This document shows, in pieces, positions 18,645 through 27,095 of a DNA stretch of 64,000 bases; positions within the stretch are counted from its first letter, which is position 1, and each line of letters opens with the position of its first letter. The stretch is from Aureimonas phyllosphaerae. GTDB lineage: Bacteria > Pseudomonadota > Alphaproteobacteria > Rhizobiales > Rhizobiaceae. The notes beneath the pieces are model-generated. The model had not been told where the DNA came from and searched no databases. It was given only the letters and a program-made list of their open reading frames with translations. A program made the translations under genes and the position numbers. The stretch lies in contig NZ_FOOA01000008.1 in assembly GCF_900113065.1 (NCBI RefSeq), positions 62,001 to 126,000 on the forward strand, written 5' to 3'.

Positions 18645-19027
18645 GAGTTTCGTTCCTCCCGAAGGTCCGCCTTGTCCGGCGGCGCGTTGCTGCCGCCCTT
18701 GTTGGCCGGGCGGTTTGTCCTCTGGAAAAGCGGGCCGTCGGTCCGCCGGACACGGCGGGCGGGAAGGCCGTGCCCTCATGCCTAGACCATCACGCGGCCC
18801 TGCACAACATTTGTTGCGTGTTCTGTCATATTATGTTGCAACAAGCACAAGAAACGCTGCATCGATGAGTTGCTCATAACCCAAAGGATTGCTTGTCTTC
18901 TCGCGAATGCACAATAACACTGTGCTGCACCGCGAATTCGTTGCTTTGCGTCGCAACACGATCCGCCGCTTGACAAATCAAGGTTGCGCAGATTTTGTTG
19001 CGCAATTCAACAATAAGGGAGGGCGCG
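18645..19027. promoter_or_regulatory. Divergent promoter/operator region of the polyol locus
   Basis: A 383-base region, AT-richer than its surroundings, between the divergent binding-protein and epimerase genes. The right-facing gene has TTGACA at 18970-18975. Repeated half-sites are visible: TTGTTGCG at 18811-18818, the palindrome TGTTGCAACA at 18834-18843 next to a TAATAT box (minus strand, 18828-18833), GTCGCAAC near 18950-18957, a TTGCGCA at 18984-18990, the palindrome TTGCGCAA at 18998-19005, and TTGTTG-N7-CAACAA at 18995-19013. These overlap both putative promoters and probably bind the ROK regulator encoded in the right arm. Confidence 0.6.
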
Positions 19028-19912
19028 ATGAAGCGGCTGGGGATCCATTCGTTCGTGTGGACGGGCGGCGGAACGCAGGACGAACTGGAGCGCGCGCTCG
19101 ATCGCTCGGCCGAGTGCGGCTACCGCCTCATAGAATTCGCCTACCTGCGCCCCGAGAAGTTCGACCTCGACCGGCTGGGCGAAAAGGCGCGCTCGCTCGA
19201 CATCGAGATCGCCGTCACCATGGGCCTGCCGCTCGCGGCCGACGTGTCGAGCACCGACGCGGGCGTGGTGAAGGCGGGCGAGGCGCTGCTCGCCGACGCC
19301 GTCAAGGCGGTGCGCGACGTCGGCGGCAAGACGCTCGGCGGCATCCTCTATTCCGCCCACACGAAATACGGCGCGATGCCGACCGAGCGCGGCCGCCAGA
19401 ACGCGATCGAGGCCATCGCCAAGACCGCCGACATCGCCAAGGACGCCGGCGTCGATCTCGTGCTCGAGGTCGTCAACCGCTTCGAGAGCAACGTCCTCAA
19501 CACCACCGCGCAGGGGCTCGACTTCATCGAGAAGACCGGCTCGGACCACGTCCGGCTCCATCTCGACACGTTCCACATGAACATCGAGGAGGCGAACCCG
19601 GCCGCCGCCCTGCGCCTTGCCGGCGACAAGCTCGGCTACTTCCACATCGGCGAGAGCAACCGCGGCTATCTCGGCGACGGCGTGATCGACTTCGAGCTGA
19701 TCTTCGACGCGCTGCTCGACATCGACTACGCACGCAACATCACGTTCGAGTCCTTCTCCTCCGCCGTGGTGGACGAGGCGCTGTCGCTCGCCTGCGCGAT
19801 CTGGCGCGACACCTGGACCGACAACATGCCGCTCGCCCGCCATGCCAAGACCTTCATCGAGCTGAAGCAGGACGAAGCCAAGCGCCGCCGCGCCACCAAC
19901 GCGCGGCCGTAA
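19028..19912 (+). CDS. D-tagatose/D-psicose 3-epimerase family sugar isomerase
   Basis: A 294-residue TIM-barrel enzyme. The metal and catalytic residues Glu147 (LVLEVVNRFE), Asp180 (HLDTFHMNIEE), His206 (GYFHIGES) and Glu241 (ITFESF) are all present, with the same 33/26/35 spacing as in Pseudomonas cichorii D-tagatose 3-epimerase. It should epimerise ketoses at C3, for example D-psicose/D-fructose or D-tagatose/D-sorbose. The ATG at 19028 is selected because GGGAGGG lies seven bases upstream. It is the first gene of the right arm and is followed after 16 bases by the regulator. Confidence 0.9.
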   Translation: MKRLGIHSFVWTGGGTQDELERALDRSAECGYRLIEFAYLRPEKFDLDRLGEKARSLDIEIAVTMGLPLAADVSSTDAGVVKAGEALLADAVKAVRDVGGKTLGGILYSAHTKYGAMPTERGRQNAIEAIAKTADIAKDAGVDLVLEVVNRFESNVLNTTAQGLDFIEKTGSDHVRLHLDTFHMNIEEANPAAALRLAGDKLGYFHIGESNRGYLGDGVIDFELIFDALLDIDYARNITFESFSSAVVDEALSLACAIWRDTWTDNMPLARHAKTFIELKQDEAKRRRATNARP

Positions 19913-19928
19913 GGCGACGGGAGCACCC

Positions 19929-21128
19929 GTGTCGCACGTCGCGTCCCTCGATCCCGCACTGCGCCGCGTCCGGCAGGGCAGCGAGATGGCGGCGCTGCGT
20001 GCGCTGCACCGCTTCGGGCGGCTGAGCCGAGCGGATCTGGCGCGCGTCCTCGGGCTCAACCGCTCCTCGTCCGGCCACATCGTCGCCGCGCTCACCGCCG
20101 AGGGGCTGGTGCGCGAGGTGGCGGACGCGTCGGACGGGGCGGAGCGCGCGGCCAAGGGTCGGGCAGGGCGGCCGGGCATTCTCCTCGAACTCCAGCCGGA
20201 CGCCGTGTTCTTTGCCGGCGTCGAGATCGGCGTCGAGCATATCAGCTTCGTCGCGATCGACCTGTCGGGCACGATCGTCGCGCAGCGCATCGCGGCCTTC
20301 GATGCGCCGGCGGCCGGGCTCGACGACGCGTTCGAGACCGCCGCGCATCTGGCCGCCGACGCGCTGCCGTCGGACGGTTGGGCACGCTGCGAAGGGTTCG
20401 GCATCGCCATCCCCGCGCAGATGGAGCGCGGCGGGCGGGTGCGCGTCGCCCCGCTTCTCGGCTGGCGCGACGTCCATCCCGCCGCGCTGATGCGCCCGCA
20501 CCTGCCGGACAAGGTGCCGGTCGCCGCCGAGAACGACGCCAACGCGTTCGCGATCGGCGACGCCTACGGGCGCGATGCTGCGCGGCCCGGGGTCACGCTG
20601 GCGCTGGTGCTGGAAACGGGCGTCGGCGGCGGCATTCTCGTCGACGGCGCGCTGTTCCGGGGCGGCCACGGGCTTGCCGGCGAGATCGGCCACCTTCTCG
20701 TGCCGGCGGGCGACGGCGCGCTGCGGCGGCTGGAGGAACTCGTCGGGCTGGAAGGGGTCCTCTCCGCCTGGCGCGCCAGCGCGCCCGACGGGGCGGCGAC
20801 GCTGGAGGCGTTCCTCGGCGAGGTAAAGGACCGCGCGCCGGGCGCCGTCGCGATCGCGGAAGGATGGGCGCGCGCGCTCGCCTTCGGCCTGTCGCAGGGC
20901 TGCCGGCTCGTCGACCCCGACCAGATCGTGCTCGGCGGCTCCCTGGCCGCGCTCTATCCGCTCGTCGGCGCGCGCGTCGCCGCGCACTGGGCGCGCATCC
21001 AGGACCCCGGCTTTCCCATGCCCGGCATCGTCGTCAACGCCGACCCGACCTTCGGAGCGGCCTTCGGCGCCGCCTGCATCCTTCACCAGCGGTTCCTGGC
21101 GGCCGACGCCGAACCTGCTCATGTCTGA
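19929..21128 (+). CDS. ROK family transcriptional regulator
   Basis: 399 residues. The N-terminal winged helix (RADLARVLGLNRSSSGHIVAALTAEGLVREV, about 35-65) binds DNA. The rest is the ROK sugar-kinase-like fold, with VAAENDANAFAIGDAYG and LETGVGGGILVDGALFRGGHGLAGEIGHL. The zinc-binding cysteine cluster usual after GEIGH in ROK proteins is absent. It starts at GTG 19929 with GGGAGC upstream. It most likely represses both arms of the polyol locus and responds to a sugar or ketose. Confidence 0.88.
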   Translation: MSHVASLDPALRRVRQGSEMAALRALHRFGRLSRADLARVLGLNRSSSGHIVAALTAEGLVREVADASDGAERAAKGRAGRPGILLELQPDAVFFAGVEIGVEHISFVAIDLSGTIVAQRIAAFDAPAAGLDDAFETAAHLAADALPSDGWARCEGFGIAIPAQMERGGRVRVAPLLGWRDVHPAALMRPHLPDKVPVAAENDANAFAIGDAYGRDAARPGVTLALVLETGVGGGILVDGALFRGGHGLAGEIGHLLVPAGDGALRRLEELVGLEGVLSAWRASAPDGAATLEAFLGEVKDRAPGAVAIAEGWARALAFGLSQGCRLVDPDQIVLGGSLAALYPLVGARVAAHWARIQDPGFPMPGIVVNADPTFGAAFGAACILHQRFLAADAEPAHV

Positions 21129-21144
21129 CGGGAGACCACACACC

Positions 21145-21906
21145 ATGCTCGATCGGTTTCGACTGGACGGAAAGGTCGCCCTCGTCACCGGCGGCAACCG
21201 GGGCATCGGGCTCGCCATCGCCAAAGCGCTTGGGCATGCCGGCGCACGCTGCCTCGTCACCGCCCGGCGCGACAACCCGGACGGCGAGGCGGAGCTTCGC
21301 GTCTCGGGCACCGAGTTCGACGTGGCGCGCGGCGACGTGCGCGACCCCGACATGCCGGCGCGCGCGCTCGCGCAGTGCATCGAGCGCTTCGGACGCATCG
21401 ACATCCTCGTCAACAATGCCGGCGTCGCCTCGCACGGCCACACCGAAACCTTCGACGACGAGCGGCTGGAGCTGATCCTTTCGACCAATGTCGCCTCCGT
21501 CTTCCGCTTCTGCCGGGAGGCGCTGCCGCACCTGAAGGCGGCGGGCGAGGGCGTCATCCTCAACGTCGGATCGGTGTCCGGCTTCATCTCCAACATTCCG
21601 CAGAACCAGGCGGCCTACAACGCGTCGAAGGCCGCGGTGCACATGCTGACGAAATCGCTCGCCAGCGAGTTCGCGCCGGACGGCGTGCGCGTCAACGCGG
21701 TGGCGCCCGGCTACATCGACACGGACATGACGCGCGGCGGCTTCGACAACCCGGACTGGGACCCGGTCTGGCGGCGGATGACGCCGATGGGTCGCTACGG
21801 CCAGCCGGAGGAGGTCGCGGCCTGCGCCCTGTTCCTCTGCTCGCCCGCCGCAAGCTACGTGACCGGCGCCGTGCTGCCGGTCGACGGCGGCTATCTCACC
21901 CGCTGA
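21145..21906 (+). CDS. Short-chain dehydrogenase/reductase (polyol or ketose)
   Basis: A 253-residue SDR: TGGNRGIG near residue 14, NNAG near 92, catalytic NVGSVSG and YNASKAAV, and DGGYLTR at the C-terminus. The cofactor loop (VTARRDN) is basic, compatible with NADP(H). The ATG at 21145 has GGGAGA at nine bases; the frame starts earlier within the regulator gene but without a ribosome site. It is similar in length and motifs to the SDR at the far end of the left arm, so the two arms may encode opposite redox steps or different epimers. Confidence 0.88.
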   Translation: MLDRFRLDGKVALVTGGNRGIGLAIAKALGHAGARCLVTARRDNPDGEAELRVSGTEFDVARGDVRDPDMPARALAQCIERFGRIDILVNNAGVASHGHTETFDDERLELILSTNVASVFRFCREALPHLKAAGEGVILNVGSVSGFISNIPQNQAAYNASKAAVHMLTKSLASEFAPDGVRVNAVAPGYIDTDMTRGGFDNPDWDPVWRRMTPMGRYGQPEEVAACALFLCSPAASYVTGAVLPVDGGYLTR

Positions 21907-21909
21907 CCA

Positions 21910-21941
21910 GCGGGTCACGCGTTGACCGACGCGTCACCCGC
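21910..21941 (+). repeat. Hairpin between the two right-arm SDR genes
   Basis: GCGGGTCACGCGT and ACGCGTCACCCGC pair over 12 of 13 positions around a 6-base loop, starting four bases after the stop of the first SDR gene. No T-tract follows. It is probably an mRNA-stabilising or attenuating element. Confidence 0.5.
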
Positions 21942-21972
21942 CGGCGAATTTCCAAAGGGAGGAACCATCGAC

Positions 21973-22701
21973 ATGGCAGAGAAACTGGCGGGCAAGGTCG
22001 CGGCCGTCACGGGCGGCGCCTCGGGCATCGGTCTCGAATGCGCCCGCATCATGCTGGCGAACGGGGCGCGCGTCTTCATCGTCGACAACAACGACGAGCG
22101 CCTGGACAAGGCGGTGGCGGACCTCGGAACGGGCGCGAGCGCACTGAAGGTCGACATCACCAATGCCGCGAGCACCGACACGATGCTGCCGCGCATCCTG
22201 GAGGAGGCCGGCCAGCTCGACATCTTCCACGCCAATGCCGGCTCCTATATCGGCGGCGACCTCGTGGACGGAAACGCCGACGCGTTCGACCGGATGCTGA
22301 ACCTCAACGTCAACGCCGTGTTCCGCGGCGTCCATGCCGTCCTGCCGCACATGATCGGGCGGGGCACTGGCGACGTGATCGTGACGAGCTCGGTCGCCGG
22401 CCATCAGGCAATCCCCTGGGAGCCGGTCTACACCGCCTCCAAGCACGCGGTGCAGGCCTTCACCCACGCCGTGCGCCGGCAGGTCGCCAAGCACGGCGTG
22501 CGCGTCGGCGCCATCGCGCCGGGCCCGGTGGTGACGCCGCTCGTCCAGGACTGGCCGGCCGAGAACCTGAAGCGGGCGATCGAGAACGGCGCCCTGTTCC
22601 AGCCGGTCGAGGTCGCCGAGGCCGTCCTCTTCATGCTGACGCGCCCGCGCAACACGGTGGTGCGCGACCTCGTGCTCCTGCCGCAGAACTTCGACATCTG
22701 A
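21973..22701 (+). CDS. rbtD: Ribitol 2-dehydrogenase-like SDR
   Basis: A 242-residue SDR that strongly resembles Klebsiella ribitol dehydrogenase: LDIFHANAGSYIGG, WEPVYTASKHAVQAFTHAVRRQV, GVRVGAIAPGPVV and the C-terminal VVRDLVLLPQNFDI are all family-specific. Catalytic Ser-Tyr-Lys are present (SSVAG, YTASK), and FIVDNN suits NAD(H). It would oxidise ribitol (or a close polyol) to D-ribulose. The ATG at 21973 has GGGAGG upstream. It is the last gene of the right arm, followed by a terminator. Confidence 0.85.
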   Translation: MAEKLAGKVAAVTGGASGIGLECARIMLANGARVFIVDNNDERLDKAVADLGTGASALKVDITNAASTDTMLPRILEEAGQLDIFHANAGSYIGGDLVDGNADAFDRMLNLNVNAVFRGVHAVLPHMIGRGTGDVIVTSSVAGHQAIPWEPVYTASKHAVQAFTHAVRRQVAKHGVRVGAIAPGPVVTPLVQDWPAENLKRAIENGALFQPVEVAEAVLFMLTRPRNTVVRDLVLLPQNFDI

Positions 22702-22732
22702 GACGGCCCGCCGGCCGCTTGAAACCTCGGCC

Positions 22733-22759
22733 CCGAGCCGCCATGTCGCGGCTCGGTTT
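22733..22759 (+). terminator. Intrinsic terminator after the polyol right arm
   Basis: CCGAGCCGC, a 6-base loop, GCGGCTCGG and TTT. The 9-bp perfect stem starts 32 bases after the ribitol-dehydrogenase-like gene and ends about 20 bases before htpG, so it separates the two transcription units. Confidence 0.75.
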
Positions 22760-22780
22760 GCGGCCAGAAAGGGACACGGC

Positions 22781-24673
22781 ATGACGGCGGATACGGCACC
22801 GGGCGAGACGACGAAGAGCTTCGAGGCGGACGTCGCCCGGCTCCTGCACCTGATGGTGCACTCGGTCTATTCCGACAAGGACGTGTTCCTGCGCGAACTC
22901 GTTTCCAACGCCGCCGACGCCTGCGAGAAGCTGCGCTTCGAGGCGATCGCGACGCCCGAGCTTTTGAGCGCGGGCGGCGAGCCGCTGATCACGCTGACGA
23001 TCGACCCGTCGGCGCGCACGCTCACCGTCGAGGACAACGGCATCGGCATGACCGAGGGCGAGATGGTGGAAGCGCTCGGCACCATCGCGCGCTCCGGCAC
23101 CCGCGCCTTCATGGACCGGATGGCGGAGGAGGCGAAGGGCGGCGAAAGCCGGCTCATTGGCCAGTTCGGCGTCGGCTTCTATTCCGCCTTCATGGTGGCG
23201 GACCGGGTGGACGTCGTCTCGCGCCGCGCAGGCGGCGACACGGCGGCGCGCTGGAGTTCGGACGGCCTCGGCACCTTCACGGTCGGCGCCGCCGATCCGG
23301 CCGAGGCGCCGCCGCGCGGCACCCGCGTCACGCTCCACGTCAAGGAGGACGCCGGAACCTACCTCGAGCCTCACGTCATCGAAGAGACCGTGCGCGCCCA
23401 GTCCGGCCACGTGCCGGTGCCGATCGCGCTGAAGACCGCGCCCGACGCCGAACCGCGGCGCATCGCCGACGGCGCGGCGCTGTGGACGAAGCCGAAGTCC
23501 GAGATCTCGACCGACGACTACGCCGACGCCTATCGCACGCTCGCCGGCCAGTTCGACGAGCCGGCGCTGACGCTGCACTATCGTGCCGAGGGTCTGCACG
23601 AATACACGGTCCTCGCCTTCGTGCCGGGATCCAAGCCCTTCGACCTCTTCGACCCCGAGCGCGCCGGCCGAATGAAGCTCTACGTGCGGCGCGTCTTCAT
23701 CACCGACGAGACCGAGATCCTGCCGCGCTGGCTGCGCTTCGTGCGGGGCCTCGTGGATTCGGCCGACCTGCCGCTCAACGTCTCGCGCGAGATGATCCAG
23801 GAAAGCCGGGTGCTCGCGGCGATCCGCAAGGGCGTGACCAGCCGCGTCCTGTCCGAGATGGGCAAGCTTACTGAGAGCGACCCGGACCGCTACGCCGGCG
23901 TCTGGGAGAATTTCGGCGCCGTCCTGAAGGAAGGCCTCTACGAGGACGAGGATCGGCGCGCCGCCCTTCTCGGCCTCGCCCGCTTCCACACCACGACGGG
24001 CGGAACCGCCTGGCGCAGCATCAAGGATGTCGTCGCCGACATGAAGGAGGGGCAGGCGGCGATCTACTACGCCGTCGGCACGGATGCCGAGCGGCTGAAG
24101 GCGTCGCCGCAGCTCGAGGGCTTTGCCGCGCGCGGCATCGAGGTGCTTCTCCTTACCGATCAGGTCGACGGATTCTGGACCTCGATGGTCCCCGAGTTCG
24201 AGGGCAAGCCGCTGCGCTCGGTGACGCAGGGGCTTGCCGATCTCGGCGCCGTGCCGCTCCGGGAGGGCGCCGAGCCCGCCTCCGCCGAGGCCGTGCCGGA
24301 GGTCGAGGGCTTCATCGCCTATCTGAAGGAGACGCTCGGGGAGGACGTCGCGGACGTGCGCGCCAGCGAGCGCCTGACCGACAGCGCCGTCTGCCTCGTG
24401 GCCAACGATCGCGGCATGGACCGTCAGCTGGAGCGTCTCCTGGCGAGCGCCGGCCGGCTCGGCGGCGCGGCCGCAAAGCCCATCCTCGAGGTCAATCCGC
24501 GCCACGATCTCGTCGCGCGGCTGGCGCGGCTCGATGCGGGCGACGCTGCGCTGCGCGAGGACGCCGCGCGCCTTCTTCTCGACGAGGCGCGCGTCGCCGA
24601 CGGCGAGGCGCCGTCCGACCCCCGGGCCTTTGCCGCGCGCCTCGGCCGCGTGCTGGCCCGCGCGCTCGGCTGA
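22781..24673 (+). CDS. htpG: Molecular chaperone HtpG (Hsp90)
   Basis: 630 residues, normal for bacterial Hsp90. The GHKL ATPase motifs are visible: SNAADACEKL (motif with the Asn that binds Mg), VEDNGIGMT, IARSGTRAF, IGQFGVGFYSAFMVAD, and the Arg-containing FDLFDPE/LPLNVSREMIQES middle-domain segment. An ATP-dependent cytosolic chaperone for late folding. Its own promoter is probably within the short gap after the preceding terminator; no heat-shock element is obvious. Confidence 0.96.
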   Translation: MTADTAPGETTKSFEADVARLLHLMVHSVYSDKDVFLRELVSNAADACEKLRFEAIATPELLSAGGEPLITLTIDPSARTLTVEDNGIGMTEGEMVEALGTIARSGTRAFMDRMAEEAKGGESRLIGQFGVGFYSAFMVADRVDVVSRRAGGDTAARWSSDGLGTFTVGAADPAEAPPRGTRVTLHVKEDAGTYLEPHVIEETVRAQSGHVPVPIALKTAPDAEPRRIADGAALWTKPKSEISTDDYADAYRTLAGQFDEPALTLHYRAEGLHEYTVLAFVPGSKPFDLFDPERAGRMKLYVRRVFITDETEILPRWLRFVRGLVDSADLPLNVSREMIQESRVLAAIRKGVTSRVLSEMGKLTESDPDRYAGVWENFGAVLKEGLYEDEDRRAALLGLARFHTTTGGTAWRSIKDVVADMKEGQAAIYYAVGTDAERLKASPQLEGFAARGIEVLLLTDQVDGFWTSMVPEFEGKPLRSVTQGLADLGAVPLREGAEPASAEAVPEVEGFIAYLKETLGEDVADVRASERLTDSAVCLVANDRGMDRQLERLLASAGRLGGAAAKPILEVNPRHDLVARLARLDAGDAALREDAARLLLDEARVADGEAPSDPRAFAARLGRVLARALG

Positions 24674-24758
24674 GGCTCGGCCCGGCGCCCGACGCGCCGG
24701 GGTTGAACGCTGCGTCAGGCGGCCGCCTGCTGGCTTGCGTGCGGTGCAGCCCGTAAGG

Positions 24759-25178
24759 ATGGGGGACGTTCGTTCCATCCGTTCCGAAAGGCTGCCCCTC
24801 GTGCTTCTCGGCCTCTTCGTGCTTCTTGCCTGCCAGCTGGCCGGCGAGACGGTCGTCCGCCTGCTCGGCCTGCCGGTGCCGGGCCCGGTGCTCGGCATCG
24901 TCTTCCTGCTCGGCATCCTCGCCGTCACCGAGCGACGCCGGGCGGTCGGCGTGGCGTCGGCGGAGGCGCCGGTCGGCCGGGTCGCCGACGGGCTTCTCGC
25001 CCATCTCGGCCTTCTGTTCGTGCCGGCGGGCGTCGGCATCGCGCGCTCGCCCGATCTCCTCCTCGCCAACGGGCCGGGCGTGCTGGCCGCCCTCGTCCTG
25101 TCGACGGTCCTGACGCTTCTCGTCACCGTCGGTGTCTTCCGTCTCGTCCGCCGCCGGCGGGAAGGCGGCGCGGCATGA
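24759..25178 (+). CDS. lrgA: CidA/LrgA family holin-like membrane protein
   Basis: 139 residues with four hydrophobic spans. The pattern LACQLAGETVVRLLGLPVPGPVLGIVFLLGIL is the classical CidA/LrgA entry, and HLGLLFVPAGVGI follows. The ATG at 24759 is preceded by AAGG only; an in-frame GTG five codons upstream is an alternative. It overlaps the lrgB-type gene by four bases. The family is linked to murein hydrolase export or, more recently, to pyruvate and by-product transport. Confidence 0.85.
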   Translation: MGDVRSIRSERLPLVLLGLFVLLACQLAGETVVRLLGLPVPGPVLGIVFLLGILAVTERRRAVGVASAEAPVGRVADGLLAHLGLLFVPAGVGIARSPDLLLANGPGVLAALVLSTVLTLLVTVGVFRLVRRRREGGAA

Positions 25179-25900
25179 GCGGCGGGGCGTCCCTCTTCGA
25201 GCTCTGGGTCTATCTCTCCGCGAGCCCGCTTCTCTGGCTGACGCTGACCATCGGCGTCTTCCTCGCCGCCCGCGCCGTGGCACGGGCGAGCGGCGACCAT
25301 CCGCTGGTCAACCCGATCCTTCTGTCGATCGCGGTCCTCGTCGCGCTCCTCGCGGCGACCGATACGCCCTACGCCACCTATTTCTCGGGCGCCCAGTTCG
25401 TCCATTTCATGCTGGGGCCGGCGACCGTCGCGCTCGCCGTGCCGCTCTGGCGCAACCGCGCGCTGGTCCGCTCGATGCTGGGGCCGGTGCTCCTAGCGCT
25501 GCCCGCCGGCGCGCTGGCCGCCACCGGCTCGGCCGTCGGGCTCGGGCTCCTTTTCGGCGTGCCCGAGCCGCTGCTTCTGGCGCTCGCGCCGAAATCCGTG
25601 ACCGCCGGCATCGCCATGGGCATCGCCGGCGAGATCGGCGGCGACCCGGCGCTGACCGCCGTCTTCGTGATCGCCACCGGCATCATCGGCGCGATCCTCG
25701 TCACGCCCCTCATGAACACGCTCGGCATCCGCGATTTTGCCGCGCGCGGCTTTGCCGCAGGCCTCGCCTCGCACGGCATCGGCACCGCCCGCGCCTTCCA
25801 GGTGGACGGCGTGGCCGGCACCTTCGCCGGGCTCGCCATGGCGCTGAACGGGCTCCTGACGGCGCTGATCGTTCCGATCGTGGTCGGGCTTCTCGGCTGA
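25175..25900 (+). CDS. lrgB: LrgB/CidB family membrane protein
   Basis: 241 residues, highly hydrophobic with about six to seven spans. Family signatures: FMLGPATVALAVPLWRNR, APKSVTAGIAMGIAGEIGG and SHGIGTARAFQ. Translationally coupled (ATGA) to the LrgA-like gene, with which it acts as an integral-membrane pair. Confidence 0.93.
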   Translation: MSGGASLFELWVYLSASPLLWLTLTIGVFLAARAVARASGDHPLVNPILLSIAVLVALLAATDTPYATYFSGAQFVHFMLGPATVALAVPLWRNRALVRSMLGPVLLALPAGALAATGSAVGLGLLFGVPEPLLLALAPKSVTAGIAMGIAGEIGGDPALTAVFVIATGIIGAILVTPLMNTLGIRDFAARGFAAGLASHGIGTARAFQVDGVAGTFAGLAMALNGLLTALIVPIVVGLLG

Positions 25901-25906
25901 TGCGGC

Positions 25907-26161
25907 TCAGCCGCGTCGCTCCAGGCTGAACTCGACGGCGGCGTGCGGACGCAGCGGCAGGCGCTGTGCGTAAAGGCGCGAGGGCGCGTCCTCGCGCTGC
26001 ACGATCGCGGCGTCCGCGCGTCCCACGGCCTCGCGGATCAGCCCCTCCGCCTCGCTCCAGGACTCGGCCAGGACGGCAAAGAGGCGGGTGCCGTGGCGCG
26101 GCTCGCGGTCGCGCGCCTCCGGCTCCACGGCACCGACGAACAGGGATGGGGAATCAGGCAT
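25907..26161 (-). CDS. Hypothetical protein (84 aa)
   Basis: Not recognised. 84 residues, no signal peptide or membrane span. The middle (RLFAVLAESWSEAEGLIREAV) predicts an amphipathic helix; the C-terminus is strand-like. A very good Shine-Dalgarno, GGAGGTGAC, ends directly before the ATG, which supports a real gene. It is divergent from the Crp/Fnr regulator gene with 141 bases between the starts, and may be its target. Confidence 0.65.
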   Translation of the reverse strand: MPDSPSLFVGAVEPEARDREPRHGTRLFAVLAESWSEAEGLIREAVGRADAAIVQREDAPSRLYAQRLPLRPHAAVEFSLERRG

Positions 26162-26237
26162 GTCACCTCCAGTTCCCCAGAAGGATGGAGCATCGTTGGG
26201 CGGCTGACAGCCTGCCTCGTTTCGGTCCCTGTCGAAG

Positions 26238-26250
26238 TTAAACTAGTTAA
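26238..26250. promoter_or_regulatory. AT-rich near-palindrome upstream of the Crp/Fnr gene
   Basis: TTAAACTAGTTAA, with a perfect AACTAGTT core, stands out in this GC-rich region. It lies between the divergent 84-residue gene and the Crp/Fnr gene, 53 bases before the latter's start. It could be a -10 region or an autoregulatory site; the sequence differs from the FNR consensus TTGAT-N4-ATCAA. Confidence 0.35.
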
Positions 26251-26302
26251 TGGACGAACGATCCCCAATCCATTCGGAAGGGCCTGTTCCGGAGGACTGG
26301 TC

Positions 26303-27073
26303 TTGGTCGTTTATCTCATCCGCAAACTGCAGAACTTCGCGCCGCTGTCCGACGAGGAGCGCTCGGCGCTGCAGGATCTCGCCGGCCGGCGGCTTCGCGT
26401 TCTCAACAGTCGTGACGACATCATCGAGCAGGGGCAGAAGCCGGGCTTCGTCAATCTCATGCTCGAGGGCTTCGCCTGCCGCTACAAGATCTTGCCGGAC
26501 GGGCGGCGGCAGATCCTGTCCTTCTTCATTCCCGGCGACCTCTGCGACCTTCACAACGACGTGCTCGGCGTCATGGACCATTCGATCGGCGCCATCTCGC
26601 CGCTGCGCATCGCGCAGATCGCGGCGGATGAGATCGAAGTTTTGATGACGCGCTTTCCGCGCCTGCGCCGCGCCTTCTGGTGGAACGAACTGGTGGGCGA
26701 GGCGACGACGCGCGAATGGCTGACCAATCTCGGCCAGCGTACGGGCTCGGAACGTGTCGCCCATCTCCTCTGCGAGACCTTCGTGCGCATGCGCTCGATC
26801 GGCCTCGTGGACGAGACCGGGGCCTGCCCCTTCCCGATCACGCAGGCCGACCTGTCGGATGCGCTCGGCATCTCGATCGTCCACACCAACCGCATGCTGC
26901 AGGACCTGCGCGCCGAAGGGCTGATCGTCCTGAAAGGGCGCTCGCTGCAGGTCGACGACCTCGGCGCGCTGATGCGGCTCGCCAATTTCGAGCCGAGCTA
27001 CCTGCACCTGCGCCGCCCCGGCGCGGACGAGGTCGGCCATGGAACCGAAGCGGACCGCGAGGCGCTCGCCTGA
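26303..27073 (+). CDS. Crp/Fnr family transcriptional regulator
   Basis: 256 residues from a TTG start. The start is supported by GGAGG seven bases upstream and by the N-terminus LIRKLQNFAPLSDEERSAL, normal for the family. The cyclic-nucleotide-binding-like domain (about 10-130) contains FFIPGDLCDLHNDVLG, and the winged helix has ITQADLSDALGISIVHTNRMLQDLRAEGLI (about 180-215). The Cys cluster of FNR-type oxygen sensors is missing, so the signal is unknown; rhizobial relatives often act in general or acid stress. Confidence 0.88.
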   Translation: MVVYLIRKLQNFAPLSDEERSALQDLAGRRLRVLNSRDDIIEQGQKPGFVNLMLEGFACRYKILPDGRRQILSFFIPGDLCDLHNDVLGVMDHSIGAISPLRIAQIAADEIEVLMTRFPRLRRAFWWNELVGEATTREWLTNLGQRTGSERVAHLLCETFVRMRSIGLVDETGACPFPITQADLSDALGISIVHTNRMLQDLRAEGLIVLKGRSLQVDDLGALMRLANFEPSYLHLRRPGADEVGHGTEADREALA

Positions 27074-27095
27074 CGGGCGCGCCGGCCGGCGAGAC

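Noticed and set aside
24681-24701. Inverted repeat after htpG as terminator
   Set aside because: An 8-bp stem is present but it has no T-tract and a poor position; too weak to list.
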